DNA of 64,000 nucleotides from Apoda limacodes (taxonomy: Eukaryota > Arthropoda > Insecta > Lepidoptera > Limacodidae). Shown in pieces: positions 1 through 9,829 of this stretch (positions within the stretch are counted from its first letter, which is position 1; every line of letters starts with the position of its first letter). The stretch spans positions 1,617,001-1,681,000 of the forward strand of contig OX291547.1 in assembly GCA_946406115.1 (NCBI GenBank). The letters are read 5' to 3'. The notes below the pieces were generated by a model. The model did no database searches. It saw only the letters and a program-made list of their open reading frames with translations, and was not told where the DNA came from. Both the position numbers and the translations under genes were made by a program.

Positions 1-1020
1 GTTCCTTACTGCGATTTCTTTATTATTATAGTTAATGTTGTGTGACTTGGCCGTTGAAGGGTACACAAGGGTACAAAACCAGGTGCTCCATGACACCATT
101 TCACCAATCTGTCGCCAGAACCGCTACCCATTGACGATGGAAAATTGCCACTTGGAAAACGTTGATTCAAAAAATTCAAACAATTTCAAGCCTTACGATC
201 ATTTGATTTTCACTTTATAAAATTTATATCTTGAGTATAGTGTTTTTTTTGTGCCTACTAAAAGTACCTACTGGCTGGCTAAATGGAGCTATTCCATAAA
301 GCTATACAATTAAATAAATAAAAAAGACACGCCAATTTTAGTTGAGTAATTGTATTTAGACTAAGAAGTCTTACTATGACTTACCAAATACCCAAGTCTT
401 ATCTAATACGACTGTTTCAAAACCAAATAAGAATATAATTAAAATTAAAATAAAAAATTCGAAAACTGTTCTAATTTTAGTATAAATTTCTGTTTATAAT
501 TTAATCCTCTGTTCTATTTTTACCGATTATATAATAAAATGGGATAAATATAAATACCATACTACTATTTATTGTCTCGCAGTCCATGGTCAGAAGAAGA
601 GTGCATAACGCGAGCAAAACAATGTTTATTTCGGTTCTTGTATCCCTCTCTACGCTCAGGATACTAATATAGAATACCTCGTTACGCTCGGGATTCTACT
701 CTAGAATCATTCGCTGCTCTTGGGATCCAATTTAGTACCTCGAATCAAATTCTCTTTTTTTCACTTGTTGTATAATCTAGTACTATTATACCTCACAATA
801 GGCAGTTCAAAACCTTTAAACGCTTTACAATGAAGATAATAAGTTGTGTCTTCTGCAATCAACTGGTCCGTGAACGTGAACGTATAGGTACGTCACTCAC
901 TCAGCCACCAGTAATATTTTATAGTGAATTCAACATTGCTCAAACATCATTTTGTTTTTTTGATTTTATTTTCAAAGACATTGAGAACAAAGACAGAATC
1001 AAAACATTTTGATTTGGCAC
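1..1020. other. AT-rich spacer, no gene seen
   Basis: I see no supportable gene. The open frames at 35-220 and 830-1012 are short, have no recognisable domain and sit in AT-rich sequence. Around 640-760 there are short degenerate phrases of the form 'tacctcgttacgctcgggattc', which resemble dispersed lepidopteran repeat debris. Nothing else stands out. Confidence 0.5.
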
Positions 1021-1300
1021 GTTTTAGGGATGACGTAGTCAACAAGGAACCCTTATAGTTTCGCCATGTCCGGCCGTCCGTCCGTCCGTCCGTCTGTCTG
1101 TCCGCGGGTTAGTTTAAAAACTACTCATGCGAGAAAGCTGCAATTTGGTAGGGATATACACATTGATAAAGCCGACAAAGCGGTAGAATAAAATCTTTGA
1201 AAAAAATTTTTTTTTAGGGTACCTCCCCTACACGTAAAGTGGGGACGTAATTTTTTTTTCTCGGCTACCCCATCGTGTGGTTAGATTTAGTTAGGTTGTG
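1021..1300. repeat. dispersed repeat with (GTCC)n/(GTCT)n core
   Basis: A run of GTCC/GTCT tetranucleotides lies at about 1066-1104. Before it is 'aaggaacccttatagtttcgcc'-type sequence and after it 'gcaatttggtagggatat', then a poly-T stretch and 'acgtaaagtgggg'. This arrangement (ACCCTTATAG, then a GTCC/GTCT run, then a conserved body) is typical of a dispersed repeat I associate with lepidopteran genomes. It has no coding capacity. The boundaries are approximate. Confidence 0.5.
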
Positions 1301-1492
1301 TGTTAGAGTCAAGTGTCCCCCCCCCCCCCCTTCTACCAGGGAAAGTATAGTATTTGGAAATGTAAAAAAATTACGGTGGTAGTGCATATAATGAATTTAA
1401 AAGGAAAACTATCACGGGTAAGTACACTTTACAGGCTAGTCGACCAAGTTATAAAATGTACAAATTCCATTAAAAGTTACTTATATGAACAC

Positions 1493-1983
1493 ATTCACTG
1501 TGGTCCCACAATTCCAGAACACTCCCCTCTCCATCTCCTTCGTGTTGACAGCTCCAGCGATGTTCAGTTCTGAGATCATCTGCAGAACAAGGTGAAGCTG
1601 GCGTCCAAAAAACGTGGTGTACTCAACAGAGCAAAGCAGTACTTCATGTCACTTTGCCTACATGTGTGTTCTACCGCTTGTACAATGGGTTGTGTTCTGG
1701 GGAATTGTTAGAAATGATGCCCACGGCTGCTTTCTACCATCGCACCGCTCGCCATCGGCAGGGAATTTATTCTCACACTTTAGAACCGAAATGGTTGGGT
1801 TGTGGAAGGTTTTCTCCAGGGACTACAGTATGGGCTTCATCAAGAAAAAAGTTATTAGATTTCTAAAGGGTCTGCAAACGCGCGAGTGATACCCCTGGTG
1901 TTGTAAGCGTCCATAGCCTACGGTGACCGCTTACCATCAGGCAGACTATAGCTTGTTTGCCACCTAAGTGGTATTAAAAAAAA
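1493..1983 (+). mobile_element. LINE family A, 3' fragment with internal deletions
   Basis: Decayed 3' end of the non-LTR retrotransposon seen intact at 14859-16738. Recognisable pieces are 'tgtggtcccacaattccagaacac', the 'gatgttcagttctgagatc' segment, the Y-R-L-Y-N-G segment, 'FYHRTARHRQG' and the tail 'gcgtccatagcctacggtgaccgctt ... gtttgccacctaagtggtatt' followed by poly-A at about 1976-1983. Compared with the antisense copy, much of the C-terminal RT region between 1640 and 1660 is missing, as is a stretch near 1795. An in-frame TGA interrupts the F-R-D-H segment at about 1571. It cannot be active. Confidence 0.85.
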
Positions 1984-2352
1984 GGTACATCTGTAAAACA
2001 GGTATAAAATATAAGTAAATGAACGATGTTATAAATATAAAAAATAAAATAAAAACATTCTTAAGACTGTTCTTCTTAAATTGATAACAATAGTTACGTT
2101 CAAATGACGCATTGCACTAGCCGGCGCGCTTGGTGCAACATCAAATCGAGCGTGTGACAGATAGGCAGCTGCGCTCATAAGCGCGCATGTTGTCTGGATG
2201 TCTCGAAGATGAAGAACGCCTAGATAAGTTTGCAATTTTTGCTTTGAAAGTTCAGTTTTTAATGATTTGATTTGATTATCATTTAAAAACTTCAATTTCA
2301 ATACTACTGCAACTTGGCCTTTATTAATAAATTTCTGTTAATTATATAGATA

Positions 2353-2401
2353 ATGGTACGGAACCCTTCGTGCGCGTGTCCGACTCGCACTTGGCCGCTT
2401 T
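2353..2401 (+). repeat. 3' end fragment of the GGCCGG-ending repeat
   Basis: The segment reads 'ggtacggaaccc...cgtgcgcgtgtccgactcgcacttggccg'. This matches the right-hand end of the longer copies at 2670-3114, 45003-45742 and 53278-53700. Only the terminal ~50 bp is present and a SINE abuts it on the right. Confidence 0.7.
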
Positions 2402-2420
2402 ATTACAGCATGTTGGGGTA

Positions 2421-2669
2421 TCCGTTGGCTCGGCGGTTCAGTGGCTAATGACCCGACTGCTGCATGGGTTCGATTCCCGCACAAGACAAATATTTATTAT
2501 TTGTGTTTGCCTTGAGACTGGGTGTTTTCTATTTAAAATATGTATGTATTTACAAAAAGTATCAAAATGTATTTGTATCCGTTGTCTGGTATCCATGGCA
2601 CAAGCTTTGCTTAGTTTGGGACTAGACAGCAGTGTGCGTAATGTCCAAAAAAAATATTATTATATTATA
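2421..2669 (+). mobile_element. tRNA-derived SINE
   Basis: Short interspersed element with a tRNA-like head. A box-A-like stretch (TGGCTCGGCGGTTCAGTGG) begins near 2426. A perfect RNA polymerase III box B, GGTTCGATTCC, lies at 2467-2477. A tRNA-unrelated body follows ('gagactgggtgttttc', 'caagctttgcttagtttggg', 'gtgtgcgtaatgtcc') and then an A/ATT-rich tail. This is the plan of a SINE mobilised in trans by a LINE. A truncated reverse copy of the same body lies at 3493-3692. Confidence 0.8.
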
Positions 2670-3114
2670 TTTTTAGGGTTTCGTACCTCGAAAGGAAAAA
2701 ACGGATCCCTTATAGGATCACTTTGTTGTCCGTCCGTCCGTCTGTCAAAGACCCATTTTCTCAGTAATGCGTGGAGGCATCAAGCTAAAATTTATATCAA
2801 ATACTCAGGTTTACTTTCTCTTGGAGCTGTGAAAAAATCAAGCTTCTAAGCCAACGCAATCAAAGAAACAGCCGTTTATGCCGCAAATTTTCGAAACTCA
2901 CAAGGGAATCAAAATTTACAGGGTACTTCCCGTGAACTCAGAATCTTGAAATTTGGTACGAAGCAACGTCTTAGAGCACAGATAAAGGAAAAATTGCGAA
3001 AACTGTAAATTTTTTGTTACATCATATAATAAAAATATTTTTAATAATTATACATACAGGTTTTTACGGAACCCTCGGTGCGCGAATCCAACTCGCACTT
3101 GGCCGGTTTTTTTT
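2670..3114 (+). repeat. GGCCGG-ending dispersed repeat, full-length copy
   Basis: The left end carries AGGGTTTCGTACC and the right end carries ACGGAACCCTCGG followed by GACTCGCACTTGGCCGG-type sequence and poly-T. The two ends contain an approximate 12-bp inverted pair (AGGGTTCCGTAC / GTACGGAACCCT in the better copies). The body has a GTCC/GTCT run near 2730-2746 and 'gggtacttcccgtgaactcag'. It has no ORF of substance, so it is non-autonomous. I recognise the family as common in Lepidoptera but cannot assign it to a superfamily. Confidence 0.75.
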
Positions 3115-3194
3115 AAAATAACTTGCTTATTTTTTCTTTCAAATTAAGTTTTATAAGAGCCGATTGGCGCGGAACGTTGAGCTGATGTGAGAAC

Positions 3195-3238
3195 GGGGCG
3201 CGAGGTGCGGGGCGCGGGGTGCGGGGCGCGGGGTGCGG
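3195..3238 (+). repeat. GC-rich 16-bp minisatellite
   Basis: About 2.7 copies of a unit close to GGTGCGGGGCGCGGGG in otherwise AT-rich DNA. The GC-rich region extends to about 3420 and contains no recognisable gene. It could be a small regulatory island, but nothing in the sequence establishes that. Confidence 0.6.
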
Positions 3239-3492
3239 CGATAGGCTAACCACCTAAGTTTCACGTTTGTGAGACTGAATACTATTGGTGAAACGTGAAG
3301 GGTACAAACTTCCGTTATATTCATAGCAAAAGTCCATATTTAGTGATTGTGGAGGCGGCGGGGACGCGGTGCATCTTACGGAAATAGGCTGCCCGCTGCC
3401 CGTGATGAAGTCAGAATAAATTAGCGATATGGCGTTAGGTTCATATTTTTATTACGTGGTTACTCTCACGACTCTCATAATTAGCACCGAGG

Positions 3493-3599
3493 TTAAATAT
3501 TTAATTAAAATAAATATTTTTGGACATAACACACAGCGCCGTCTGGCCCCAAAGTAAGCAAAGCTTGTGTTATGGGTACCTACCAGATAACGGATACAA

Positions 3600-3638
<39 letters not shown>

Positions 3639-3692
3639 GTAAATACATACATATCATACATAAATGCACCCAGAGTCAAGACAAACACAACG
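3493..3692 (-). mobile_element. truncated SINE, reverse copy with (AT)n inside
   Basis: The reverse complement matches the body of the SINE at 2421-2669, including 'gtaccc...caagctttgcttactttgggg' and 'ttgactctgggtg'. The tRNA-like head is absent. An (AT)n run at 3603-3636 sits where the plus-strand copy has only a short 'tatgtatttaca' stretch, so the microsatellite has expanded within the SINE body. Confidence 0.75.
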
Positions 3693-4070
3693 AATTAAAC
3701 GAATGAAACATATTTTGGAGGCATGGAAAAATTCAAAATATGCTGTTGATATATTCTGTGATTTGTCAAAAGCATTTGATTGTGTTGAACATAAAACTCT
3801 TATTCGTAAACTAAAACATTACGATGTCTATTTGTGGCAAACACAGATCTCGATCTCATTTCCTCATTTAAGTGTCAGGAGTCTAATCTTCTGGATCACC
3901 TGTTAGAATGAGAGTGCTACAAGGTTTAAAACAGGGGTTTTTTTAATTTTTAGTAGACATATATAAATGATTTGCCTTTTAAATGTATAACATCTGTAAA
4001 AAAATGTACTGTTGGCTGATGATAGTGGAACACTTCCAGAGTTATAGAGTTAGACAGAAACAAGTTAGGT
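3693..4070 (+). pseudogene. LINE family B reverse transcriptase fragment
   Basis: Short decayed piece of a LINE reverse transcriptase. It begins with 'HILEAWKNSK', runs through RT motif A ([20 protein letters not shown], about 3757-3815), then loses frame. A degraded 'YINDLPF' is visible near 3963-3983 and a relic of the catalytic A-D-D near 4015-4025. The order and wording match the better copies at 27.9-28.2 kb and 29.7-30.1 kb. Motif B is essentially lost. It is non-functional. Confidence 0.8.
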
Positions 4071-4142
4071 AAGTACTTGACTAAGTTACTACAATAAGCG
4101 GAACTCATCCAGAGTTATAGACTTAGGCGGAAACAAGTTAGG
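4025..4142 (+). repeat. imperfect 71-bp tandem duplication
   Basis: The stretch 'ccagagttatagagttagacagaaacaagttagg' ending at 4071 recurs as 'ccagagttatagacttaggcggaaacaagttagg' ending at 4142. A related segment ('agtactt...aataagcggaactcat') recurs again at about 5581-5628, on the far side of the family C LINE fragment. Confidence 0.7.
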
Positions 4143-4149
4143 TGACCCC

Positions 4150-5580
4150 GCTCCGTCTCCATTTTTATTTTTATGCCAACGGTTATCGGAATTTCTCTCG
4201 ACCCATAAACCATATGTCTTCCTCATCCTGGAAACATTCCTTAAGCCCGCCATCCGCACTCCTTCGATTGCATTACATTGCTCCCCCATCGATCCTCCTG
4301 CCCTTGCAAATTTAGAAGCTTCCGTCTGCCGCCTAGCGATGACCGGTCATCAGTCGATTATCATAGCATAGCAAAATGCATATCTCTCTCCCTTAAAAGA
4401 CTTGCTCGAGAGCGACTTTCAGTCGCTCTTAAATTTAGGCGACGCTGTCATCCTTGCCGGCGACCCAAATGCAAGCACCGGAGATGGAACTCTTCAGTCA
4501 CTTTACGGAGATGCAGACTCCTCGACTTGACAGACTAAACTTCGACATCATCGCTCCCATGACGCCCACCCACTTTTCCCATACCACCCGCGCTAGCCCT
4601 GCTCGACATAGCACTTCTAAAGAGTGTAAGACTAAGGTTTCGCTCTATAGAGGTGCTTGACGAACTTGACTCGGACCACCGCTCTGTCCTCCTCCGATTA
4701 GGTTCCCCATTCGACACCCCTCCCGACACTAGAACTGTGACGGACTGGGAAAAAATCGAGCAGTTACTTGACATAGCACTCCTAAAGAGTGTAAGACTAA
4801 GGCTTCGCTCTATAGAGGTGCTTGACGAACTTGACTCGGACCACCGCTCTGTCCTCCTCCGATTAGGTTCCCCATTCGACACCCCTCCCGACACTAGAAC
4901 TGTGACGGACTGGGAAAAAATCCAGCAGTTACTTGAAAATCCCAGTTTGCTACATCTGGATCGCGTTCCCGACACTATCTCATCCGCGAACGATATAAAC
5001 GTGGCTTTCGACTCACTCACTAGCCACCTGACCGCCACCGCCGTGTAAGATCCACTATAGCTGAGCTTCCAGCCAACGTTTCGGTGATGTGATCTGATGG
5101 AGAATATCTCGCCTTCTCATCAAGCTTATTGGAGTCTAGCTAGAGCGTTGAAATCAGACATATTCTACTTCCTCCTTCCGCTAACCCGTCCCAACAACGT
5201 TCCCGCGTTCGATGACGACGAAAAAGCGTACTGCCTTGCGTCTAGCCTCTAAGCCCAATGTGCCTTAAGGTTCGTCTGGAGTGCGGACCTACACAGGGAC
5301 TTTGAGCTCCCCACGATTCCCCAATACTTCAAAGACCTGGCACTCCGCTTTTTCGAGGGTACACCCAAAGCTTCTCGCCCCCACCCACTTGCAATCGCAA
5401 CCGCGTAATAAGGAACTCCCCTCCTGGCGCTGACTCACCCTCAGGTTTGAGGCTCGCGCTGGTCGAAGGGACGACCCCAACATCGGCAACCCAACTTCCT
5501 TCAGAGTCTCGCCCCAAAATTTCTGGTGGGGCGGTAATGGCTGCATCAGTCACACTGTACTAGTCATTCATAAAGAAAAA
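4150..5580 (+). mobile_element. LINE family C (Jockey-like) remnant: endonuclease and C-terminal RT tail
   Basis: Broken LINE ORF2. The segment coding 'KHRRWNSSVT' (near 4480-4510), 'GD-N' type wording near 4455 and 'SDHRSVLLRLG' (near 4672-4705) are hallmarks of the apurinic-like endonuclease domain of Jockey-type elements; S-D-H is the last catalytic block. A linker follows to about 5200. The text then jumps to the C-terminal part ('ELP-IPQYFKDLALRFF', about 5305-5350; 'RPHPLAIATA' near 5375-5405). The RT core is missing, so there is a large internal deletion. A short A-rich tail lies at 5568-5580. It contains an in-frame 165-bp duplication, listed separately. Confidence 0.8.
4605..4934 (+). 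repeat. 165-bp tandem duplication inside the LINE endonuclease region
   Basis: The segment starting GACATAGCAC at 4605 is repeated starting at 4770, almost perfectly. The period is exactly 165 bp (55 codons), so the duplication keeps the reading frame and the S-D-H endonuclease motif appears twice. Near-identity of the copies means the duplication is young relative to the decay of the surrounding element. Confidence 0.9.
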
Positions 5581-5639
5581 GGTAGGTGAGTACTTCGCTA
5601 AATAACCACAATAAGCGGAACTCATTCTTAGTCCTATGA

Positions 5640-7200
5640 AAGTTCATCATTATTGTTGCGCCAAGGCCAAAAGAATTTAATGAACTGGCACTGAAGTGCG
5701 GACTAGCTCGTAGTATGATTGGTATGGTGATCATTGTTCCGAAAAGCGTAGTGTAGGATAGTCCTGTACTAGTTTCTAATCTTAAAGTAGTTCAAATTTA
5801 GAATAAGTAGTTCTGCTGCTACTCTGCTATATCTATAATTGTAAAACAACCGTTTTAAATCGTTTAAAACCAAAATCAATGATTTAAAACCTCAAACACA
5901 TTGAATACTCGACTGCAAACTAAGAGAGGGTGATATGTTTTATAGATTACTTGAGCATTCATATTAGCCATTTCTTTCAATTTCTAAAATATGTAGGTAT
6001 TAGTTTATTCTGTCATTAAGTCGCAAATATTTTTTCGCAGGTATTTGATGTTCACATATATTATATCATAATATAATATAATTTATTGGCATAATCTTTC
6101 TGCTCAGGTATTAAGACAACGAAAAACGGTGACTAATTCATTGCTTTCGGAATCCTTAAAGACGTGAAGACAAAAGCGAAAACCGGCAATAACTTCAATT
6201 TCTCCGTCGCGTGACCTTGTTTTTAGATCCATCTCATAAATATGCGTCCATTGAGCTTCCACAGGATCTAATTCGCATTTCCCCGACTTGTCATTCCGCC
6301 AGCGCCAAGGTTGCTGTGTCACGTGACACGCGATACGTGACAAGACTGCGAGCGTGATGGAGCTTGTACGAAGACTTGATTTTTACTTTATACTCGTATA
6401 CTATTAAATCCTATTTGTTGGAATAGTCGTAGGTGTTATGGCGATTTTTGGGGTAAAAGCTGCACTTTGTGATGGAAGCAAGCCGCTTTGCACAGTGATA
6501 GTAGGAACCAAAATAAGCGTTTTTGCCGGCAGCGCCCAAAGTTAAACTTTAAAAAATTCTACAAGCCTGACAGATGCACGGATTTTGCTGATTAATATGT
6601 CAATAGATAATTACTTTACTTATTCTACAAAGAAAAAATTATAAAAAAAATAAAAAAAATCAAACAATTGTCGAAAATCCCGATTTTTTAATTTTTTTTT
6701 CAAAATTTCCGGTTTTTACTTAATTGCATAAAAAATGTACGAATATGTTATTTTTTTTAAGGCTCACATTATTATGATGTTAATAACGCGTTCGATAAAA
6801 AGAGACAGACACAAGACACAAAGAGAACCTGTCATATTGTAAACGAGCGTTTAGCCGAATCCGGGACAAATGTAATGAAGAATTCACGATGACCTAGTTT
6901 AAAATATCCATGAACCTTTCCTGACTGCTTATTTATTCTGCGGCGATAGGACCATATAAGTAACTAATTTAGGACAGTAGTTCCATTGAAGATATAAGCA
7001 AGGTCCACTACCTTCGAGCAAGTTTAAAGTCAGACACATAAATATAAATTTTACCGCGAAAACGATGAGGTGGCGTCGAATTTACTTTGTTAATGCTAAA
7101 ACAATAATCGGCTTTTGAATAACAGTCACGTGAGTCTCTGTTAAGTTCAGTGAGATGCGTCAGCAAATAATATTGTCAATACTAACGTCGTCTTTAAAAA
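5640..7200. other. spacer; possible small coding island on minus strand
   Basis: Mostly AT-rich with no repeat I recognise. A GC-richer patch at 6104-6410 holds a 79-codon minus-strand frame (6343 to 6104) whose composition (W, C, D and E rich) is unlike random AT-rich reading. It has no recognised domain and no clear splice sites, so I do not call it a gene. Confidence 0.35.
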
Positions 7201-7204
7201 ACAA

Positions 7205-7282
7205 TATTTCATAACTTTGACGATTCAAAAGTGTTTGTCAAATCGTAATTTGAATGAAAAAAAAATTTGACTTTGACTTTAA
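7205..7282 (+). mobile_element. LINE family B 3' tail fragment
   Basis: Contains TTGACGATTCAAAAGTGTT near 7216, then 'tttgaatgaaaaaaa' and a TTTGACTTTGAC repeat. This is the 3' terminal signature of the family B LINEs at 14400-14457 and 30925-30985. Only the last ~75 bp is present, an extreme 5' truncation. Confidence 0.65.
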
Positions 7283-7755
7283 CTAACTGACTTAAAAAAA
7301 GGAGGAGGTTGTCAATTCAGATGTTTCTATTTTTGTTTTTTTTTTATGTATGTTCGGGCATAACTCCGTCATATATAGACGAATTTTTAAAATTCTTTTT
7401 TTATTTATAAGGGCATACTTTCGAGGTGCTCCCATATTAATGTAGTGAATTTAAAACTTTTGGTCAAAAAAAATTGGTGTTAATTATGTTGATGATTGTA
7501 TAAAATTTTGTGACGAGTATCGATGTTTTTAGTGTACGAAAAAAAAAGGAATTCGTCACTTAAAAGTAAAAAATAAAAACCTTTTAACAAAAATACAACC
7601 GGCTTAAAAAAGATGCACTAAAAGGGTAAAAATAGTTACTTATTTCCAAAAATATGATCTAAATTACAGTTCGAAGTTGTAACTCAGATCAGATTTTTGA
7701 AAATATGTAAATATATTTTTAGTGTATCTTTTTGAAGCCGGTTGTTTTTTTTTGT
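7283..7755 (+). repeat. dispersed repeat ending in a hairpin
   Basis: Begins 'aaaaaaaggaggaggtt', a start I know from dispersed lepidopteran repeats, and ends with the hairpin at 7595-7745. There is no coding potential. Related single-arm debris ('acaaccggcttcag') occurs at about 9816-9830, and 'accgacttt-aaaaaggaggtt' at 24420-24445. Confidence 0.5.
7595..7745. repeat. 29-bp inverted repeat (hairpin/MITE-like)
   Basis: The left arm at 7595-7623 starts ACAACCGGCTT and the right arm at 7717-7745 ends AAGCCGGTTGT. The arms are reverse complements over 29 bp with two mismatches and about 93 bp between them. I see no clear target-site duplication, because both flanks are A/T homopolymer-like. 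Confidence 0.8.
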
Positions 7756-8465
7756 ACAATAGTTTTTACACATAAGGGGGTTGTGCCAATAATAACCACG
7801 ATTTTCACGCGCATTGGCGATCGCAGTTAGATATAACAATTACCTCAGTATCATACTGCTGCCACTATCTGGTATGTCTACCTACGAGTATGTCGTTTAG
7901 TCACCATACGAGCCCCATTGGAGAAATTTTTGTGGTGTGATTCTCTTTGTTGCCACTACACGGCTATACAACATTGCAAGATTTAGATATTTGGTATACA
8001 TTACCTTATAAGTTAGAAGGTCATTGTTTGGTATCAATATTGGGCCGAGAGCCAAAAAGTGTCTTTTCCGCTTAGAGAAACACAACAATCGTTGTCTTTT
8101 AATAGGATAAGTTAATTCTTTAATATTTTTTAAATGTTCACTAGAATTGTTATAATATAGACTGACTAGACCATGTTGAAGTACATATGTCTACCCACAA
8201 ATTTCATTAAATCGTCTCAGCATTTCAGCTAAATTAGTTTTAAGCCTGTGTGTCCTTTTTCGAATAACAGTTGACGTTTTCAAGGTAGCCTATGTTCTTC
8301 GTCATCATAAATTAAGCTATTCACTTGCCAAATTTAATCAAGATTGGCTGAGCTGATCCGTTAGCGGTGTTCAAACAGATAGACAGACACACTCCTGCAT
8401 TCATAATATTAGTATATGCAAGAAATTTAAAGAATGACAAAATATATAAACAAAATCTATCAAAA
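7756..8465. other. AT-rich spacer, no gene seen
   Basis: No recognised repeat or domain. The 63-codon minus-strand frame at 7897-8088 has no distinguishing features. Confidence 0.4.
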
Positions 8466-9218
8466 AAAGAAAAAACCGGACAAGTGCGAGTCGGACTCGT
8501 GCACCGAGGGTTCCGTACAAACCTGTAGGTATATAAGTAAAAGTTTAAGGGCTTAAAGGCAATTAGGCCTAAGTATTTGATATGAAATTTATGATATATG
8601 AGTTTCAACTTGATATCTCTACGCGTTCATGAGGAAAAGGGTTATATGTTTATACTTATTAAAAAAAAATTGTGATGTAACTAAAATTTAAGGTATTCGG
8701 AATTTTCCTTTATATGAGCTATAAAACATTGCTTCATGCCAAATTTCAAGATTCTAAATCGACTGGACAGTACCCTTTAGGTTTTGATTCCCTTGCGAGT
8801 ACTTGTGAGTTTGAAAATATGCGGCTTAAATTGCTGTTTCTTTTGATTGCGTTGAGACAGGAGTTTGATTTTGTTACAGCTTAAAGATATTATAGACCTG
8901 AGTATTTCATATGAATTTTAATTTAATACCTCTACGCGTTCATGAAGAAATGGGTAGTAACTGTAAAATAATTAAAAATATTTTTATATATGATGTAACT
9001 AAAAATTTACGGTTTTCGCATTTTTTCCTTTATCTGTGCTATAAGACGTTGCTTCGTACCAAATTTCAAGATTCTGAGTTCACGGGAAGTACCCTGTAGG
9101 TTTTGATTCCCTTGTGAGTTTCGAAAGTTGGCTTAGAAGTTTCATTTTTTACAACTCCAAAGGACACTAGACCTGAGTATTTGATATAAATTTAAGCTTG
9201 ATAGCTCCACGCGTTGTG
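8466..9218 (-). repeat. GGCCGG-ending repeat with internal tandem duplication
   Basis: Reverse-oriented copy whose 3' end is at 8466-8520 ('ccggacaagtgcgagtcggactcg'). The body module occurs more than once. 'ctgagtattt-atat-aattt ... ctc-acgcgtt' recurs near 8573, 8896 and 9172. 'gcttc-t-ccaaatttcaagattct' followed by 'gtaccct-taggttttgattccctt' recurs near 8731 and 9050. It therefore has two to three partial body units of about 275-325 bp. The outermost 5' end (AGGGTTCCGTAC) is missing. Confidence 0.75.
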
Positions 9219-9627
9219 AAAAATAGAAAAACTAGAGGTTCGGCCGTTATTTACTTAAAGCGATGTTTTAACAGATATCTGCAAACAAATACAGTAATTT
9301 GCTATTTAAAGAATGTAGAAAGCTATGTTGTTTTTTTACAGACTGAAACTTGCAATAGGACAGTGGAATGGATTTTAAAAATGAGCAGAAAACTGCACAT
9401 TCAAGTACCCTATTGAATTGCAGCCTTAATAAATTTTGTATTACTTTTACAAAGTTATGTAGCAAAATGGAAAGAAAATCGTTGAAATAGATTTTTTCGT
9501 AGAATTTTTACATTTGATATAATTCAGTGATAGCCCACTTCGAAAGATGGGAATTTGGTAGAACCGCTGAGCAGGTTTTGATAAAATTGGGTGTAGGAAT
9601 AACTCATTAAAGAAGGATATAGCAACT

Positions 9628-9676
9628 TAAAAAAATCAGCCGGTGCAAGTCGGACTCGCTCACCGAAGGTTCCTCA
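9628..9676 (-). repeat. 3' end fragment of the GGCCGG-ending repeat
   Basis: 'cagccggtgcaagtcggactcgctcaccgaaggttcc' is the reverse complement of the family's right end. Only about 45 bp is present. Confidence 0.6.
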
Positions 9677-9736
9677 CCTACCACCAATTACGTAATTTAC
9701 TAACAGAAACATAAACAATAAGTGTGTGGCTAAGCG

Positions 9737-9777
9737 TTTACCCATCCAGTTGCTGACCAAGCTCGACATGGCTTAAC
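9737..9777 (-). repeat. 5S rRNA-like fragment (SINE3-like)
   Basis: The reverse complement reads 'gccatgtcgagcttggtcag-aactggatgggt'. It resembles the 3' half of insect 5S rRNA, the GGTCAGTACTTGGATGGGTG region that contains the pol III box C. Two similar fragments occur at 33761-33812 (+) and 48207-48245 (-). It is too short and diverged to be a 5S gene. A 5S-headed SINE or a pseudogene is the likely source. Confidence 0.4.
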
Positions 9778-9829
9778 TTTCAATATCGTTTCCAACAAAA
9801 AACATAAAAAAAAAACAACCGGCTTCAGA

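Noticed and set aside
2421..2490. Functional tRNA gene at the perfect box B
   Set aside because: The head does not close into a tRNA cloverleaf end and continues into a SINE body with an A-rich tail.
4535..5038. 167-codon minus-strand ORF rich in serine
   Set aside because: It is antisense to the LINE endonuclease remnant and its length comes from the 165-bp duplication.
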